From Segatella copri (lineage in GTDB: Bacteria > Bacteroidota > Bacteroidia > Bacteroidales > Bacteroidaceae): a stretch of DNA of 64,000 nucleotides. The notes below the pieces were generated by a model. That model did no database searches. It saw nothing but the letters and a program-made list of their open reading frames with translations, and had not been told where the DNA came from. Below are positions 16,712 through 25,878 of this stretch, piece by piece. The stretch spans positions 1,224,501-1,288,500 of the forward strand of contig NZ_CATKVU010000006.1 in the NCBI RefSeq assembly GCF_949820605.1, in the 5' to 3' direction. The position numbers and the translations under genes are program-made. Every line of letters begins with the position of its first letter. Position 1 is the stretch's first letter.

Positions 16712-19495
16712 TCAGAACAGCTCCAGCTTGTTCTTTCTAGCCTCTGAGAGCGAGGCTATCTTAGCCTGCTCTTCGTGATAGTCCTGGCGAAGTTTCTCGT
16801 AGCGCTCCTTCAGTTCCGTCTCAAACTTAGGACCTTCTACCTCGTTGAGGAATCGGGCACAGATTCCGGCATTGAGCGATGCGTCCTTCACCCAGATGAC
16901 CGGTCCGTCATATTCAGGCGCAATCTTCAGAGCCACATGCAGTTCGCTCGTCGTTGCCCCACCTACCATGATAGGAATGCGCAAACCAGCCTTCTGCATT
17001 TCTCGGGCCACATGAACCATTTCTTCAAGCGAAGGGGTGATAAGTCCGCTCAAACCGATTGCATCTACCTTTTCATCGATAGCTTTCTGTACAATCTGTT
17101 CGGCTGGAACCATCACACCTAAGTCGATGATTTCGTAATTGTTACATGACATAACCACGCAGACGATGTTCTTTCCGATATCATGAACATCGCCCTTCAC
17201 GGTTGCCATCAGAATCTTGCCGGCAGTTGTTGCTCCACCCTGTTTTTCTGCCTCGATATGAGGCTGAAGGATAGAAACTGCCGATTTCATCGTGCGAGCC
17301 GTCTTGACAACCTGCGGCAAGAACATTTCGCCTTTTCCAAAAAGTTCGCCTACCAGGTTCATGCCGTCCATCAGAGGACCCTCAATCACGTTTACTGCAT
17401 GAGGATATTTGGCAAGTGCTTCGTCAATATCCTGCTGCAGGAAATCGGTGATTCCTTTTCTCAGCGCATACTTCAGACGTTCTTCCACACTCTCCTTTCG
17501 CCATTCAGGAGCAGCCGATTTCTTGGGAGCAACACCGCCTGCCTTAGCTGCAGCCTTGGCAGCATCAGCCTGGGCTTTTATCTCTGCCGCAAGCTCGATA
17601 AGTTCATCAGCTGCACCTTTTCTCCTATTCAGCACCACATCCTCGATGAGCTGAAGCTGTTCTTCAGGAATTTTATTGTAATCCATTCTGGCTTTGGCAT
17701 TTACAATACCAAAGTCCATACCTACCTGCTGGGCATGATGCAGGAAAACACAATGGATAGCCTCACGGATATAAGTATTGCCACGGAATGAGAACGAGAG
17801 GTTACTGACACCTCCGCTGACATGTGCGCCAGGCAGATTCTGATGAATCCACTCCGTTGCACGGATGAACTCAACAGCATAATTATCATGCTCCTCCATA
17901 CCGGTAGCTATGGCAAGTACGTTCGGGTCGAAGATGATATCGAGCGGATTCATGCCCAACTTGTTTACCAGAAGATGATAAGCACGTTCTGCTATCTCGA
18001 TGCGGCGCTCGAAAGTGGTAGCCTGACCAACCTCATCAAAACACATCACAACAACGGCTGCACCATAGCGCAACACATCGCGGGCATGAGAAAGGAATAC
18101 TTCCTCACCCTCCTTCAAACTGATGGAATTGACAATACACTTGCCCTGGCAGCACTTCAAGCCAGCCACTATGACGTCCCATTTGGAAGAGTCGATCATC
18201 ACCGGAACCTTCGCAATGTCTGGTTCGGCTGCAATCATATTCAGGAAATTAACCATCTCGGCTTTCGCATCGAGCAAACCATCGTCCATATTCACGTCAA
18301 CGACAGCTGCTCCATCAGCCACTTGCTTTCTGGCAATACCGATGGCTTCTTCATAATTCTTTTCGTTAATCAAGCGCAGGAACTTCCTGCTACCAGCTAC
18401 GTTACAGCGTTCGCCCACATTGACAAACCGACTGGCGTCAACCGGCAAATGTACGGAGTCATCGACCTGCAGAAGGTCTAATCCCGAGAGCCACATATAC
18501 TTAGGTTTCTCCACCACTTGATGCGGTTTCTTACCCTCAGCGATACGGGCGTAATGAGCGATGAATTCAGGACTTGTACCGCAGCATCCGCCTATGATGT
18601 TCACGATGCCTTCATCGATGAATTCGGCTATTTGCGGAGCCATCGATTCGGCTGTCTCGTCATATTCGCCCATTTCGTTAGGCAAACCGGCATTAGGATG
18701 CGCACTAATATAATAAGGTGCAACCTGAGCCATGTGCTCGATGAAAGGTTTCATCTGAGGAGCACCAAAGGCACAGTTCATGCCGACAGAGAAGATAGGA
18801 TAAGGAGAAAGCGAAGCAAGGAAAGCATCTACAGTCTGGCCACTGAGCGTTCTGCCCGCCAGATCACTCACCGTAAGACTGATCATGACAGGCAACTCTA
18901 CTCCATGTTTCTTCATCATGGTGAGCGCCGCATCTATCATCGCCTTGCAGTTGAGTGTATCAAAGATGGTTTCGATGAGAATCACGTCAGCACCGCCTTC
19001 GATAAGTCCGTCCACCTGTTCGCATACATCGGTGAAAAGCTCATCGTAGGTAATCTCGCGGGCGGCAGGATTGCTGACGTCCGGACTCATGGAGCAAGTC
19101 TTGTTGGTTGGTCCCACATCTCCTGCAACGAAGCGTGGTTTATCAGGCGTAGAAAACTTATCGCATTCGATACGTGCCAGTCGGGCACCCTCGAATGCCA
19201 TTTCGCGGGCGCAGTTCTCCAGGTGATAATCAGTCTGCGAAATGCGCTGGCACGAAAAAGTATTCGCGGTAATAATATCGGCGCCAGCCTCCAGGTAGCG
19301 TCGGTAAATATCAGATATCACATCAGGACGAGTGATGTTGAGCATGTCGTTGTTGCCTTTCATCATACCCGGCAAATCGCGGAACCGCTCTCCTCTGAAG
19401 TCTTCTTCTGTAAGATTATACTTCTGAATCTCAGTACCCATGGCACCATCGAGAATCAGAATCTTCTCCTTTACAATCTCTCTTAAATTCTTCAT
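16712..19495 (-). CDS. metH: Cobalamin-dependent methionine synthase lacking the activation domain
   Basis: MetH moves a methyl group from methyltetrahydrofolate to homocysteine via cobalamin. The homocysteine domain (1-325) has the zinc ligands Cys241, Cys304 and Cys305. The folate barrel covers about 345-600, and the cap and B12 domains about 620-890, with the cobalt-binding His771 in 'GDVHDIGKN'. At 927 residues it stops where the SAM-dependent reactivation domain of the E. coli enzyme (1227) would start. An Ala/Lys-rich linker lies near 640-670. The reactivation domain must be a separate protein elsewhere. It is 3 bp after smpB. Confidence 0.96.
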   Translation of the reverse strand: MKNLREIVKEKILILDGAMGTEIQKYNLTEEDFRGERFRDLPGMMKGNNDMLNITRPDVISDIYRRYLEAGADIITANTFSCQRISQTDYHLENCAREMAFEGARLARIECDKFSTPDKPRFVAGDVGPTNKTCSMSPDVSNPAAREITYDELFTDVCEQVDGLIEGGADVILIETIFDTLNCKAMIDAALTMMKKHGVELPVMISLTVSDLAGRTLSGQTVDAFLASLSPYPIFSVGMNCAFGAPQMKPFIEHMAQVAPYYISAHPNAGLPNEMGEYDETAESMAPQIAEFIDEGIVNIIGGCCGTSPEFIAHYARIAEGKKPHQVVEKPKYMWLSGLDLLQVDDSVHLPVDASRFVNVGERCNVAGSRKFLRLINEKNYEEAIGIARKQVADGAAVVDVNMDDGLLDAKAEMVNFLNMIAAEPDIAKVPVMIDSSKWDVIVAGLKCCQGKCIVNSISLKEGEEVFLSHARDVLRYGAAVVVMCFDEVGQATTFERRIEIAERAYHLLVNKLGMNPLDIIFDPNVLAIATGMEEHDNYAVEFIRATEWIHQNLPGAHVSGGVSNLSFSFRGNTYIREAIHCVFLHHAQQVGMDFGIVNAKARMDYNKIPEEQLQLIEDVVLNRRKGAADELIELAAEIKAQADAAKAAAKAGGVAPKKSAAPEWRKESVEERLKYALRKGITDFLQQDIDEALAKYPHAVNVIEGPLMDGMNLVGELFGKGEMFLPQVVKTARTMKSAVSILQPHIEAEKQGGATTAGKILMATVKGDVHDIGKNIVCVVMSCNNYEIIDLGVMVPAEQIVQKAIDEKVDAIGLSGLITPSLEEMVHVAREMQKAGLRIPIMVGGATTSELHVALKIAPEYDGPVIWVKDASLNAGICARFLNEVEGPKFETELKERYEKLRQDYHEEQAKIASLSEARKNKLELF

Positions 19496-19498
19496 TGT

Positions 19499-19978
19499 CT
19501 AAAAGTGCTTGATTGCTCTATCCATCTCCCTTCTGTCTTCCTTTTCTTTCAGAGTCTGGCGCTTGTCATACTCCTTCTTTCCCTTACAGAGGGCTATATC
19601 CACCTTGGCTCTACCGTGATTATCGATAAAGATGAGGGTGGGAACAATGGTGAAACCAGGCTGCTTGCTGTCCTCTTCAAGACGGCGCAATTCGCGCTTG
19701 GTGAGAAGAAGCTTGCGGTCGCGGCGAGCCTCATGATTGCTGAAAGAACCATAGAAATAAGGAGAGATGTTCATTCCCTTGACCCAAAGTTCGCCCTGAT
19801 AGAAATCGCAATAACAATCTACCAGCGAAGCCTTTCCGCCACGGATAGACTTTATCTCTGTTCCCGTAAGCACAATGCCTGCGGTATAAGTATCAACGAA
19901 GAAGTACTCGAACGAAGCCTTCTTGTTGCGTATCTGTATCGGACTCTTCTTACGGAGTTCCTGTTCTTGCTTGTTCAT
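19499..19978 (-). CDS. smpB: SsrA-binding protein SmpB
   Basis: SmpB carries tmRNA to stalled ribosomes for trans-translation. The 159-residue beta-barrel protein has '[12 protein letters not shown]', '[18 protein letters not shown]' and '[11 protein letters not shown]', and a basic C-terminal tail ([20 protein letters not shown]) that enters the mRNA channel. No tmRNA gene is seen beside it. Only 3 bp separate it from metH. Confidence 0.97.
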   Translation of the reverse strand: MNKQEQELRKKSPIQIRNKKASFEYFFVDTYTAGIVLTGTEIKSIRGGKASLVDCYCDFYQGELWVKGMNISPYFYGSFSNHEARRDRKLLLTKRELRRLEEDSKQPGFTIVPTLIFIDNHGRAKVDIALCKGKKEYDKRQTLKEKEDRREMDRAIKHF

Positions 19979-19989
19979 ATATATAATAA

Positions 19990-20075
19990 TGTATTATAAG
20001 TTTATAGTTTAAAGTTTATAGTTTATAGGGCAAGCCTGCTATACGGCGAAGCCGCTATTAACTATCAACTATTAA
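19990..20075. repeat. Degenerate 'agtttatagtt' intergenic repeat
   Basis: The gap between the DMP19-like gene and smpB contains several copies of 'aagtttatagtt', then their complement-like 'actatcaactattaactttt', around a short GC-rich core with 'ggcgaagccgc'. Similar words occur near 677-715, 2914-2973, 7858-7885 and 39741-39830. Confidence 0.6.
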
Positions 20076-20581
20076 CTTTTGACAATTTCGCAGAAATTGT
20101 CGATATGATCATCGATGTAGAAGGCAACCTTGCTGGTCCACTCTTCTTCGTTCTCAACGAACTCATCGTCAAAATCATCAAACTCAGGAAATTTTTCGTA
20201 GAGCGCCATAAACTCCTCATCGGTCAGATCGCGCTCAATCTCCTCATGATTTGTCTTATACAGGAAATGACTCTTCTTGATGAGTTTGGCGAGATCTGTC
20301 AATCCCCAGTTTTTAAACGCCTTGTCGGTAGGGTTCTTCCAGAGGAAAGCACCGTAACCGTTATGTATGAGCTGAACCATTCCGCCATCCATCATCTCCT
20401 CATGCAGGATATTCCAAGCCAGAAGAGTAATCTGGTCGCTGTTGAGCTGCGCCATGGTTTCGGCAGTCAGTTCACCACCAATCGCTTCGCGGATAGCGTC
20501 CACGAAAGCCTTTACAAATTCATCCATGCCCGCCTCGGCAGCATGCTGAAGCTTGGCATCGTTTATCTTTACTTCGATCAT
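20072..20581 (-). CDS. DMP19-like / DUF4375 protein
   Basis: The 169-residue acidic protein has the DMP19-type helical core: 'ELTAETMAQLNSDQITLLAWNIL', 'MMDGGMVQLIHNGYGAFLW' and a Glu/Asp-rich C-terminus ('EFDDFDDEFVENEEEW'). DMP19 of Neisseria is a DNA mimic that blocks a regulator; whether this protein does the same is unknown. It is divergent from the IscU-like operon and upstream of smpB. Confidence 0.72.
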   Translation of the reverse strand: MIEVKINDAKLQHAAEAGMDEFVKAFVDAIREAIGGELTAETMAQLNSDQITLLAWNILHEEMMDGGMVQLIHNGYGAFLWKNPTDKAFKNWGLTDLAKLIKKSHFLYKTNHEEIERDLTDEEFMALYEKFPEFDDFDDEFVENEEEWTSKVAFYIDDHIDNFCEIVKS

Positions 20582-20609
20582 AATCTACAAAATTGCAATT
20601 TTCAGTTTG

Positions 20610-20617
20610 CAAAGATA
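20610..20617 (-). promoter_or_regulatory. Probable -7 element of the DMP19-like gene
   Basis: TATCTTTG on the minus strand fits TAnnTTTG, with TTGG 19 bp further upstream as a weak -33 box. Confidence 0.5.
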
Positions 20618-20712
20618 CATGAAATTGTGCATAAACCCAAGAAAAAATCTAAATATTAGGTTAAAGAGTTAAAAAGAATACCCAATTTTAGGTATTTTCC
20701 GGATTTTTTTTG

Positions 20713-20720
20713 TACTTTTG
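20713..20720 (+). promoter_or_regulatory. Probable -7 element of the IscU-like/GGGtGRT operon
   Basis: TACTTTTG fits TAnnTTTG; the -33 position is only T-rich. It predicts a leader of about 95 bases containing a small GGTG/CACC hairpin near 20735-20746. Confidence 0.55.
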
Positions 20721-20822
20721 TGCTCGGAATTGAGGTGATGGCACCGATGTTTCAGCAAAACAATATGAATTAAGTACAGAACTTTATACTTATAATATTC
20801 ATTAATATAAAATTTAGCGAAT

Positions 20823-21524
20823 ATGATCTATTCTAAAGAAGTAGACAACATGTGCGTTGTCGCTAAGGGTCCTAACCACGGACCAGCTCCAATTCCTGAA
20901 GAGGGAAAATGGATTCAGGCAAAAGAGATCAAAGACATCTCTGGTTATACTCACGGTGTGGGTTGGTGTGCTCCTCAGCAGGGTGCTTGCAAGCTCTCTT
21001 TGAACATCAAGGAAGGCGTTATTCAGGAGGCTCTTGTTGAGACTATCGGTTGTACTGGTATGACTCACTCAGCTGCTATGGCTTCTGAGATTCTCCCAGG
21101 CAAGACTATTCTTGAGGCTTTGAACACTGACCTCGTATGCGATGCTATCAATACAGCTATGCGCGAGCTCTTCCTCCAGATTGTTTACGGTCGTAGCCAG
21201 AGCGCTTTCTCTGAGGGCGGTCTCGTTATCGGTGCAGGTCTTGAGGACTTGGGTAAGGGTCTTCGTTCACAGACTGGTACTCTCTATGGTACTGTAGCTA
21301 AGGGTACACGTTACCTCGAGTTGACAGAGGGTTACATCACAAAGCAGTTCCTCGATAAGGACAGCCAGGTTTGTGGTTATGAGTATGTTCACCTCGGCAA
21401 GATGATGGAAGCTATCAAGAACGGTATGGACGCTAACGAGGCTGTCAAGAAGTTCACAGGTAGCTACGGTCGTACAACTGCTGAGCAGGGTGTTGTTAAA
21501 GCAATTGATCCACGTAAAGAATAA
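20823..21524 (+). CDS. IscU/NifU-like iron-sulfur scaffold protein
   Basis: The 233-residue protein contains an IscU/NifU-like core. 'ETIGCTGMTHSAAMASEIL' (Cys77) resembles the 'GC..AIASSS' loop of IscU, and Cys49, Cys56 and Cys106 are further candidate ligands. The C-terminal third (about 135-233) is not part of IscU. The codons are very biased toward GGT, GCT and CGT, typical of highly expressed genes and unlike most neighbours. It lies 15 bp before the GGGtGRT gene and the pair forms an operon. Cluster assembly is inferred from the fold; client proteins are unknown. Confidence 0.75.
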   Translation: MIYSKEVDNMCVVAKGPNHGPAPIPEEGKWIQAKEIKDISGYTHGVGWCAPQQGACKLSLNIKEGVIQEALVETIGCTGMTHSAAMASEILPGKTILEALNTDLVCDAINTAMRELFLQIVYGRSQSAFSEGGLVIGAGLEDLGKGLRSQTGTLYGTVAKGTRYLELTEGYITKQFLDKDSQVCGYEYVHLGKMMEAIKNGMDANEAVKKFTGSYGRTTAEQGVVKAIDPRKE

Positions 21525-21539
21525 TAAGGAGATACAGAT

Positions 21540-22553
21540 ATGATTAGAAAAGTAAGTTACGAAAGTCAGGAACGTCGCGAGAAGCAGGTTCTTGCTGCTC
21601 TTAATGCTAACGGTATTCAGAGCTTGGAAGAGGCTAATCAAATCTGCGAAGACGCAGGTGTTGACCCTTATCAGATGTGTGAAGATACTCAGCGTATCTG
21701 CTTCGAGAACGCTAAGTGGGCGTATGTAGCTGGTGCTGCTATCGCTATCAAGAAAGGTGCTAAGACTGCTGCTGACGCAGCTGAGGCTATCGGTATCGGT
21801 TTGCAGGCTTTCTGCATCCCTGGTTCTGTAGCTGACGACCGTAAGGTTGGTCTCGGTCACGGTAACTTGGCTGCTCGTTTGCTCCGTGAGGAGACTCAGT
21901 GCTTCGCTTTCTTGGCTGGTCACGAGTCTTTCGCTGCTGCTGAGGGTGCTATCAAGATTGCTGAGATGGCTAACAAGGTTCGCAAGAACCCATTGCGCGT
22001 TATCTTGAACGGTCTTGGTAAGGATGCTGCTCAGATCATCAGCCGCATCAACGGTTTCACATACGTACAGACAAAGTTCGACTACTATACAGGTGAGTTG
22101 AAGGTTGTTAACCGCATCGCTTACAGCGACGGTCCACGTGCTAAGGTTAACTGCTATGGCGCTGACGACGTTCGCGAGGGTGTTGCTATCAACTGGAGCG
22201 AGGATGTAGACGTATCAATCACAGGTAACTCTACAAACCCTACACGTTTCCAGCACCCAGTAGCTGGTACATACAAGAAGGAGCGTATTGCTGCTGGTAA
22301 GCCATACTTCTCAGTAGCTTCTGGTGGTGGTACAGGTCGTACTTTGCACCCAGATAACATGGCTGCAGGTCCTGCTTCTTACGGTATGACTGATACAATG
22401 GGTCGTATGCACTCAGACGCTCAGTTCGCAGGTTCTTCTTCAGTTCCTGCTCACGTAGAGATGATGGGCTTCCTCGGTATGGGTAACAACCCTATGGTAG
22501 GTGCTACTGTTGCTATCGCTGTAGCTATCGACCTCGCTATCAACAAGAAGTAA
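21540..22553 (+). CDS. GGGtGRT protein
   Basis: The 337-residue protein carries the family's name motif GGGTGRT at 262-268. It ends in a conserved Gly/Met/Ala-rich region with a hydrophobic C-terminus ('GATVAIAVAIDLAI'). The middle has conserved Lys/Arg and Asn-rich segments. It is nearly always paired with the IscU-like gene in front of it, here 15 bp away. Strong GCT/GGT/CGT codon bias suggests abundant protein. Its biochemical function is unknown to me; a metal or iron-sulfur link is inferred only from the partner. Confidence 0.85.
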   Translation: MIRKVSYESQERREKQVLAALNANGIQSLEEANQICEDAGVDPYQMCEDTQRICFENAKWAYVAGAAIAIKKGAKTAADAAEAIGIGLQAFCIPGSVADDRKVGLGHGNLAARLLREETQCFAFLAGHESFAAAEGAIKIAEMANKVRKNPLRVILNGLGKDAAQIISRINGFTYVQTKFDYYTGELKVVNRIAYSDGPRAKVNCYGADDVREGVAINWSEDVDVSITGNSTNPTRFQHPVAGTYKKERIAAGKPYFSVASGGGTGRTLHPDNMAAGPASYGMTDTMGRMHSDAQFAGSSSVPAHVEMMGFLGMGNNPMVGATVAIAVAIDLAINKK

Positions 22554-22576
22554 TTTCTTTGAGATACAAAACATAT

Positions 22577-22613
22577 AAAAGCCTTGAGAATCAACTGATT
22601 CTCAAGGCTTTTT
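22577..22613 (+). terminator. Terminator after the GGGtGRT gene
   Basis: A perfect 16-bp stem with a 4-base loop and a terminal T run starts 24 bp after the stop codon. Confidence 0.92.
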
Positions 22614-22620
22614 CTTTATT

Positions 22621-22735
22621 TATCCTACTGGAATAATCCTATATCCTACTGGAATAAAAAATTATCTCCGAAAGATATTTTTTTATCTTTCGGAGATATT
22701 CTTCTATCTTTCGGAGAAAATAATTTATCCTACAG
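22621..22735. repeat. Direct and inverted repeat cluster between convergent genes
   Basis: Two copies of TATCCTACTGGAATAA (22621-22636 and 22642-22657) precede a perfect 15-bp inverted repeat, TATCTCCGAAAGATA (22663-22677 with 22684-22698, 6-base loop). A third copy of the 'tatctttcggaga' arm is at 22705-22717 and a 'tatcctac' copy at 22725-22732. The stem may end flippase transcription. Confidence 0.8.
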
Positions 22736-22746
22736 TATTTCTATTC

Positions 22747-24231
22747 TTATCTAATCAGTTTTCTAATTTTCCTAAAACTAAACGATGTACTCATGAGTAC
22801 AATGATAACGCCAATCAGCCAATAAAGCCAATCACGATAACTGATCATGAAAACCAGGAACAACACCAGGATCAGAATCAGAAGTTGAAAGATACAGAAT
22901 CTGAAACCAAGAGCGGATAAACAATAACCATAAACGGCTCTGCTGAAAATCAAGACGGCAATGGTCTCTATGGCATAAGCCACGGCAATACCCCCTCCTA
23001 CTCCTCTCAATCCATCTAACTGATAACCAGCTATTTCACAGATTATCAGCAAGATAACACAAAAACTTTCCTGAATGAGAAATAGTTTGGAATCTCCCCT
23101 TGACAGCGGGAGATATTCTATCGGAAGATAAACCGCCTTGAACAACATGGCAACAGAAGCAAGCTGAGTCATCTGAAGCATCCCCATAAACTGGGCATTG
23201 TATAATATCGGAATAATGAGAGGCAGACCTAAAATGATAGCTGCAACGATAGGCCCCAGCAACAGGACATTCATTTCAAGCTGGCGGTTCACACAGAGAT
23301 TGCGTTCTTTTACAGACTCCTCGTTTTTTCTGGAACCCGAAATGCCAGAGAGACGGGGATAAAAATCCTGATCCATGACCGAGAACACCATTCCCGCATA
23401 AACAAAGACAATCGTTATACCGGCATTGAAAAGTCCGACAATTTCCAGATCGCCTTGTTGGTTCAAAAAGGCACGAATCAGAAATTCGCATCCGCTATTC
23501 ATCAAACCCGAAAGTACAAATGCCCCGCCAAGCCGCAAAAGTGGGAAACCTGCAACTAGCGTCATTTTTCGCATATTTACGCCCCACCGTACAACTCGTA
23601 GGGAATATCGAAAATTCAGAGCCCATTGCATAAATGCCAAAATGAACAGAACGGGCAGAATACCTCTCTCACCAAATATCCAATAAACTGGAACCGAAAC
23701 CAAAAGCAGAAGAATAGCCAGAAGACTTGCCTGCATCGCCAACGCACGCAACTGTCCGGTAGCTTTCAGAATGGCTGTTTCACCTCCAGCCAGAATCGTG
23801 AAGAAAATGGTTGGTGCCAGAAGAATGAAATGTAGCGTATGATTGCCCCAGGAAAAAGTAAACCCATTGAGTAACGGACCCAGCAGCACACAGATGATGG
23901 CTCCGAAAAATGCAGCAAGCAGACTATAGGTGCGGACAAGAAGAACCGCCCCGGCGATATCAGCCTTTTCGGACTGCGATTCATCTGCAGTATGTTCCTT
24001 TTCAGAAATAAATGTAACACCACTTGTGGGAATGCCGAAATTACATGCAGAACTGAGAACAGAAATCGTTGAGCTAAAAAGAGACAGCAGTCCCATTCCA
24101 GAAGGTCCGAGGAAGAGCGCCGTAAATTTATTGCGCAAAACTCCTACAAGAATTCCCAATCCTTGCACACTGCCAAACAATCCTGTATATTTCAGAATAT
24201 GCGAATAACTGTTTTCCTTTTTATCACCCAT
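22747..24231 (-). CDS. Polysaccharide flippase (Wzx/MOP superfamily)
   Basis: The protein has about 12-14 hydrophobic segments and starts 'MGDKKENSYSHILKYTGLFG', like O-antigen and capsule repeat-unit flippases that move lipid-linked sugars to the periplasmic face. The ATG at 24231 gives 494 residues; a TTG five codons upstream lies just after the S16 terminator and is less likely. No glycosyltransferase cluster surrounds it, so its substrate cannot be inferred. Confidence 0.83.
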   Translation of the reverse strand: MGDKKENSYSHILKYTGLFGSVQGLGILVGVLRNKFTALFLGPSGMGLLSLFSSTISVLSSACNFGIPTSGVTFISEKEHTADESQSEKADIAGAVLLVRTYSLLAAFFGAIICVLLGPLLNGFTFSWGNHTLHFILLAPTIFFTILAGGETAILKATGQLRALAMQASLLAILLLLVSVPVYWIFGERGILPVLFILAFMQWALNFRYSLRVVRWGVNMRKMTLVAGFPLLRLGGAFVLSGLMNSGCEFLIRAFLNQQGDLEIVGLFNAGITIVFVYAGMVFSVMDQDFYPRLSGISGSRKNEESVKERNLCVNRQLEMNVLLLGPIVAAIILGLPLIIPILYNAQFMGMLQMTQLASVAMLFKAVYLPIEYLPLSRGDSKLFLIQESFCVILLIICEIAGYQLDGLRGVGGGIAVAYAIETIAVLIFSRAVYGYCLSALGFRFCIFQLLILILVLFLVFMISYRDWLYWLIGVIIVLMSTSFSFRKIRKLIR

Positions 24232-24248
24232 AATCAAAAGAAACAAAA

Positions 24249-24286
24249 AAAAGGTTGGATTTCCTGAAAGAGAAATTCAACCTTTA
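24249..24286 (-). terminator. Terminator of the S16 gene
   Basis: A 14-bp stem with one mismatch and an 8-base loop ends in T8 on the minus strand. It lies 36 bp after rpsP and just before the flippase start. Confidence 0.88.
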
Positions 24287-24321
24287 TACTTTAAAATCTC
24301 AAAAGAAGATTCTGTCGAAGA

Positions 24322-24852
24322 TTAAGCCTCAGCTGGAGCCTCCTCTGCAGGAGCTTCCTCAGCAGCCTTAGCCTCTGCCTCAGCAGCAGCTGCAGCAGCC
24401 TTCTTATCAGCTACCTTCTTAGCGATTGCTTCGTTCATCTTCTTTTCAGCCTCGAGCTCCTTAGCAGCAGCTTCCTTCTTTGCCTTAGCATCGCCCTCGC
24501 GAACAGCAGAAATCTTAGCGTCCTTGCTATTCTTCCAAGCGTCGAAACGCTTCTGAGCCTCAGCATCGTCGAATGCGCCCTTCTTAACGCCACCCTTGAG
24601 GTGCTTCATCAAGTAAACGCCCTCGCCCTTGAGGATGTTGCGAACTGTGTCTGTTGGCTGTGCACCAGTCTCTACCCAGTAGAGTGCGCGCTCGAAATTC
24701 AAATCTACAGTAGCTGGATTGGTATTAGGGTTGAAAGTACCAATCTTCTCAGTAAATTTACCATCACGTGGTGCTCTAACGTCAGCGATTACGATGCTGT
24801 AGAAAGCATAGCTTTTACGACCGCCGCGCTGCAATCTGATTTTTGTTGCCAT
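24322..24852 (-). CDS. rpsP: 30S ribosomal protein S16 with a long C-terminal tail
   Basis: Residues 1-80 are S16 proper ('[21 protein letters not shown]', '[14 protein letters not shown]'). The protein then continues to 176 residues, about twice the usual length, with a lysine-rich segment and a low-complexity Ala/Glu/Lys tail ending [11 protein letters not shown]. Extended S16 is a known trait of Bacteroidetes. It has its own consensus promoter, a short hairpin in the leader and its own terminator. Confidence 0.96.
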   Translation of the reverse strand: MATKIRLQRGGRKSYAFYSIVIADVRAPRDGKFTEKIGTFNPNTNPATVDLNFERALYWVETGAQPTDTVRNILKGEGVYLMKHLKGGVKKGAFDDAEAQKRFDAWKNSKDAKISAVREGDAKAKKEAAAKELEAEKKMNEAIAKKVADKKAAAAAAEAEAKAAEEAPAEEAPAEA

Positions 24853-24900
24853 TTTTAAATCTTAATTTTAATTTAATTTATAATGAGGTTTGAATTTTAT

Positions 24901-24919
24901 GCTGCCATCTCGTGACAGC
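24901..24919 (-). promoter_or_regulatory. Hairpin in the S16 mRNA leader
   Basis: On the minus strand GCTGTCA-CGAGA-TGGCAGC forms a 7-bp stem with one G-T pair, placed at or just after the predicted transcription start. It could be a mRNA stabilising element or a site for S16 autoregulation. Confidence 0.45.
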
Positions 24920-24924
24920 GGGTG

Positions 24925-24956
24925 CAAAATTACTACTTTTATTTGAATTGAGCAAA
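24925..24956 (-). promoter_or_regulatory. Consensus Bacteroidetes promoter of rpsP
   Basis: On the minus strand TTTG (24953-24956), 20 bp and TAATTTTG (24925-24932) lie 73 bp before the S16 start. Confidence 0.85.
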
Positions 24957-24991
24957 CTTTTATCGATATTCAAATGCTTTTTTAGCATTTT

Positions 24992-25459
24992 TTATCTGAT
25001 TCGGTCTGCTGCTCTCAAGAGTTTGATGTCATCGTTCACACCTTTCATTGCCATCCATTCGAATATGATTGCTACCAAAGGAAGGCAAGCGGCAAACTGA
25101 AACTTCATCGTTCCTTCTGCTTCAGGAACAGGAATCAAGCCCATGAACATCACGATATAATCTACATACCATAAACCTGCAAAAAGCATGGCAAGTGAAC
25201 AGAGTGATTTCTGAAGCTTCAGATTCTTGTACAAAAAGATGTTTACCAATGCTATGATGGCTGAAACGGCGAGCAGAAGGAACAGAGGAACGCAAGTAGT
25301 TGAAATCTGCATTCCTGCCTCCCCTACCACTCCGAGATTATAAACCATAGTGTCTCCTCCCATCGTCTTAGCTGCGATGCTGGCGACAGGAAGGAAAAGA
25401 CAGATAGCAATGGCGATGACAGCAAAGAGCAGAAATAATGTCTGTTTACGCTGTATCAT
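24992..25459 (-). CDS. DUF4293 membrane protein
   Basis: The 155-residue protein starts MIQRKQTLFLLFAVIAIAICL and has four hydrophobic segments (about 6-26, 53-75, 80-110 and 118-140), then a short basic tail. This matches the DUF4293 family found downstream of omega in Bacteroidetes. The ATG at 25459 is chosen; the frame is open to 25528, but that would overlap the omega gene. Its role is unknown. Confidence 0.8.
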   Translation of the reverse strand: MIQRKQTLFLLFAVIAIAICLFLPVASIAAKTMGGDTMVYNLGVVGEAGMQISTTCVPLFLLLAVSAIIALVNIFLYKNLKLQKSLCSLAMLFAGLWYVDYIVMFMGLIPVPEAEGTMKFQFAACLPLVAIIFEWMAMKGVNDDIKLLRAADRIR

Positions 25460-25473
25460 ATAGCTCTGGAATA

Positions 25474-25824
25474 TTAAATTTCGCTCTCGTGAACCATTGG
25501 TGCAGATGTCTTGGTAGGATCGCGCCAATAAATATTATTCTCAATAAACTCTTCTGTAGCGAGCAAAGTTGGCTTTGGCAACTTCTCGTAGTAGCGAGAG
25601 ATTTCAATCTGTTCGCGGTTCTCAAAAACTTCCTCCAAAGAATCGTTGTAAGAAGCAAACTCCTGAAGTTTCTTACTCAACTCCTGCTTGATTTCGATAG
25701 AAATCTGATTAGCGCGCTTTGCAATGATAGCTACGCTCTCGTAGATATTATGGGTATCATCGCAGAGATCCATAATGTTGCGAGTTACTGTGTTTACTGG
25801 TGCCTTTGATTTTTTGAAATCCAT
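25474..25824 (-). CDS. rpoZ: RNA polymerase omega subunit (Bacteroidetes RpoZ)
   Basis: The 116-residue protein has the Rpb6/omega-like segment 'NIYESVAIIAKRANQISIEIKQELSKKLQEF', in which the conserved 'RA.Q' helix is visible. The C-terminal half is specific to Bacteroidetes. It lies 54 bp after bamD and 14 bp before the DUF4293 gene; this order is common in the phylum. Omega helps assemble and stabilise beta-prime in the polymerase core. Confidence 0.85.
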   Translation of the reverse strand: MDFKKSKAPVNTVTRNIMDLCDDTHNIYESVAIIAKRANQISIEIKQELSKKLQEFASYNDSLEEVFENREQIEISRYYEKLPKPTLLATEEFIENNIYWRDPTKTSAPMVHESEI

Positions 25825-25878
25825 AATTATAGTACTATTATTATTATATTGTTTTTACCTTATTATATATATGCTTTT

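Noticed and set aside
18518..19486. 322-codon open frame antisense to metH
   Set aside because: It lies wholly within MetH and has no family match; other frames inside metH are shadows of the same kind.
16712..19979. Cobalamin riboswitch upstream of metH
   Set aside because: metH starts 3 bp after smpB and the gap before smpB has only AT-rich repeat words, with no B12-box-like sequence.
22621..22735. CRISPR-like repeats
   Set aside because: Only two or three short copies without regular spacers, and no cas genes; it is a local repeat cluster.
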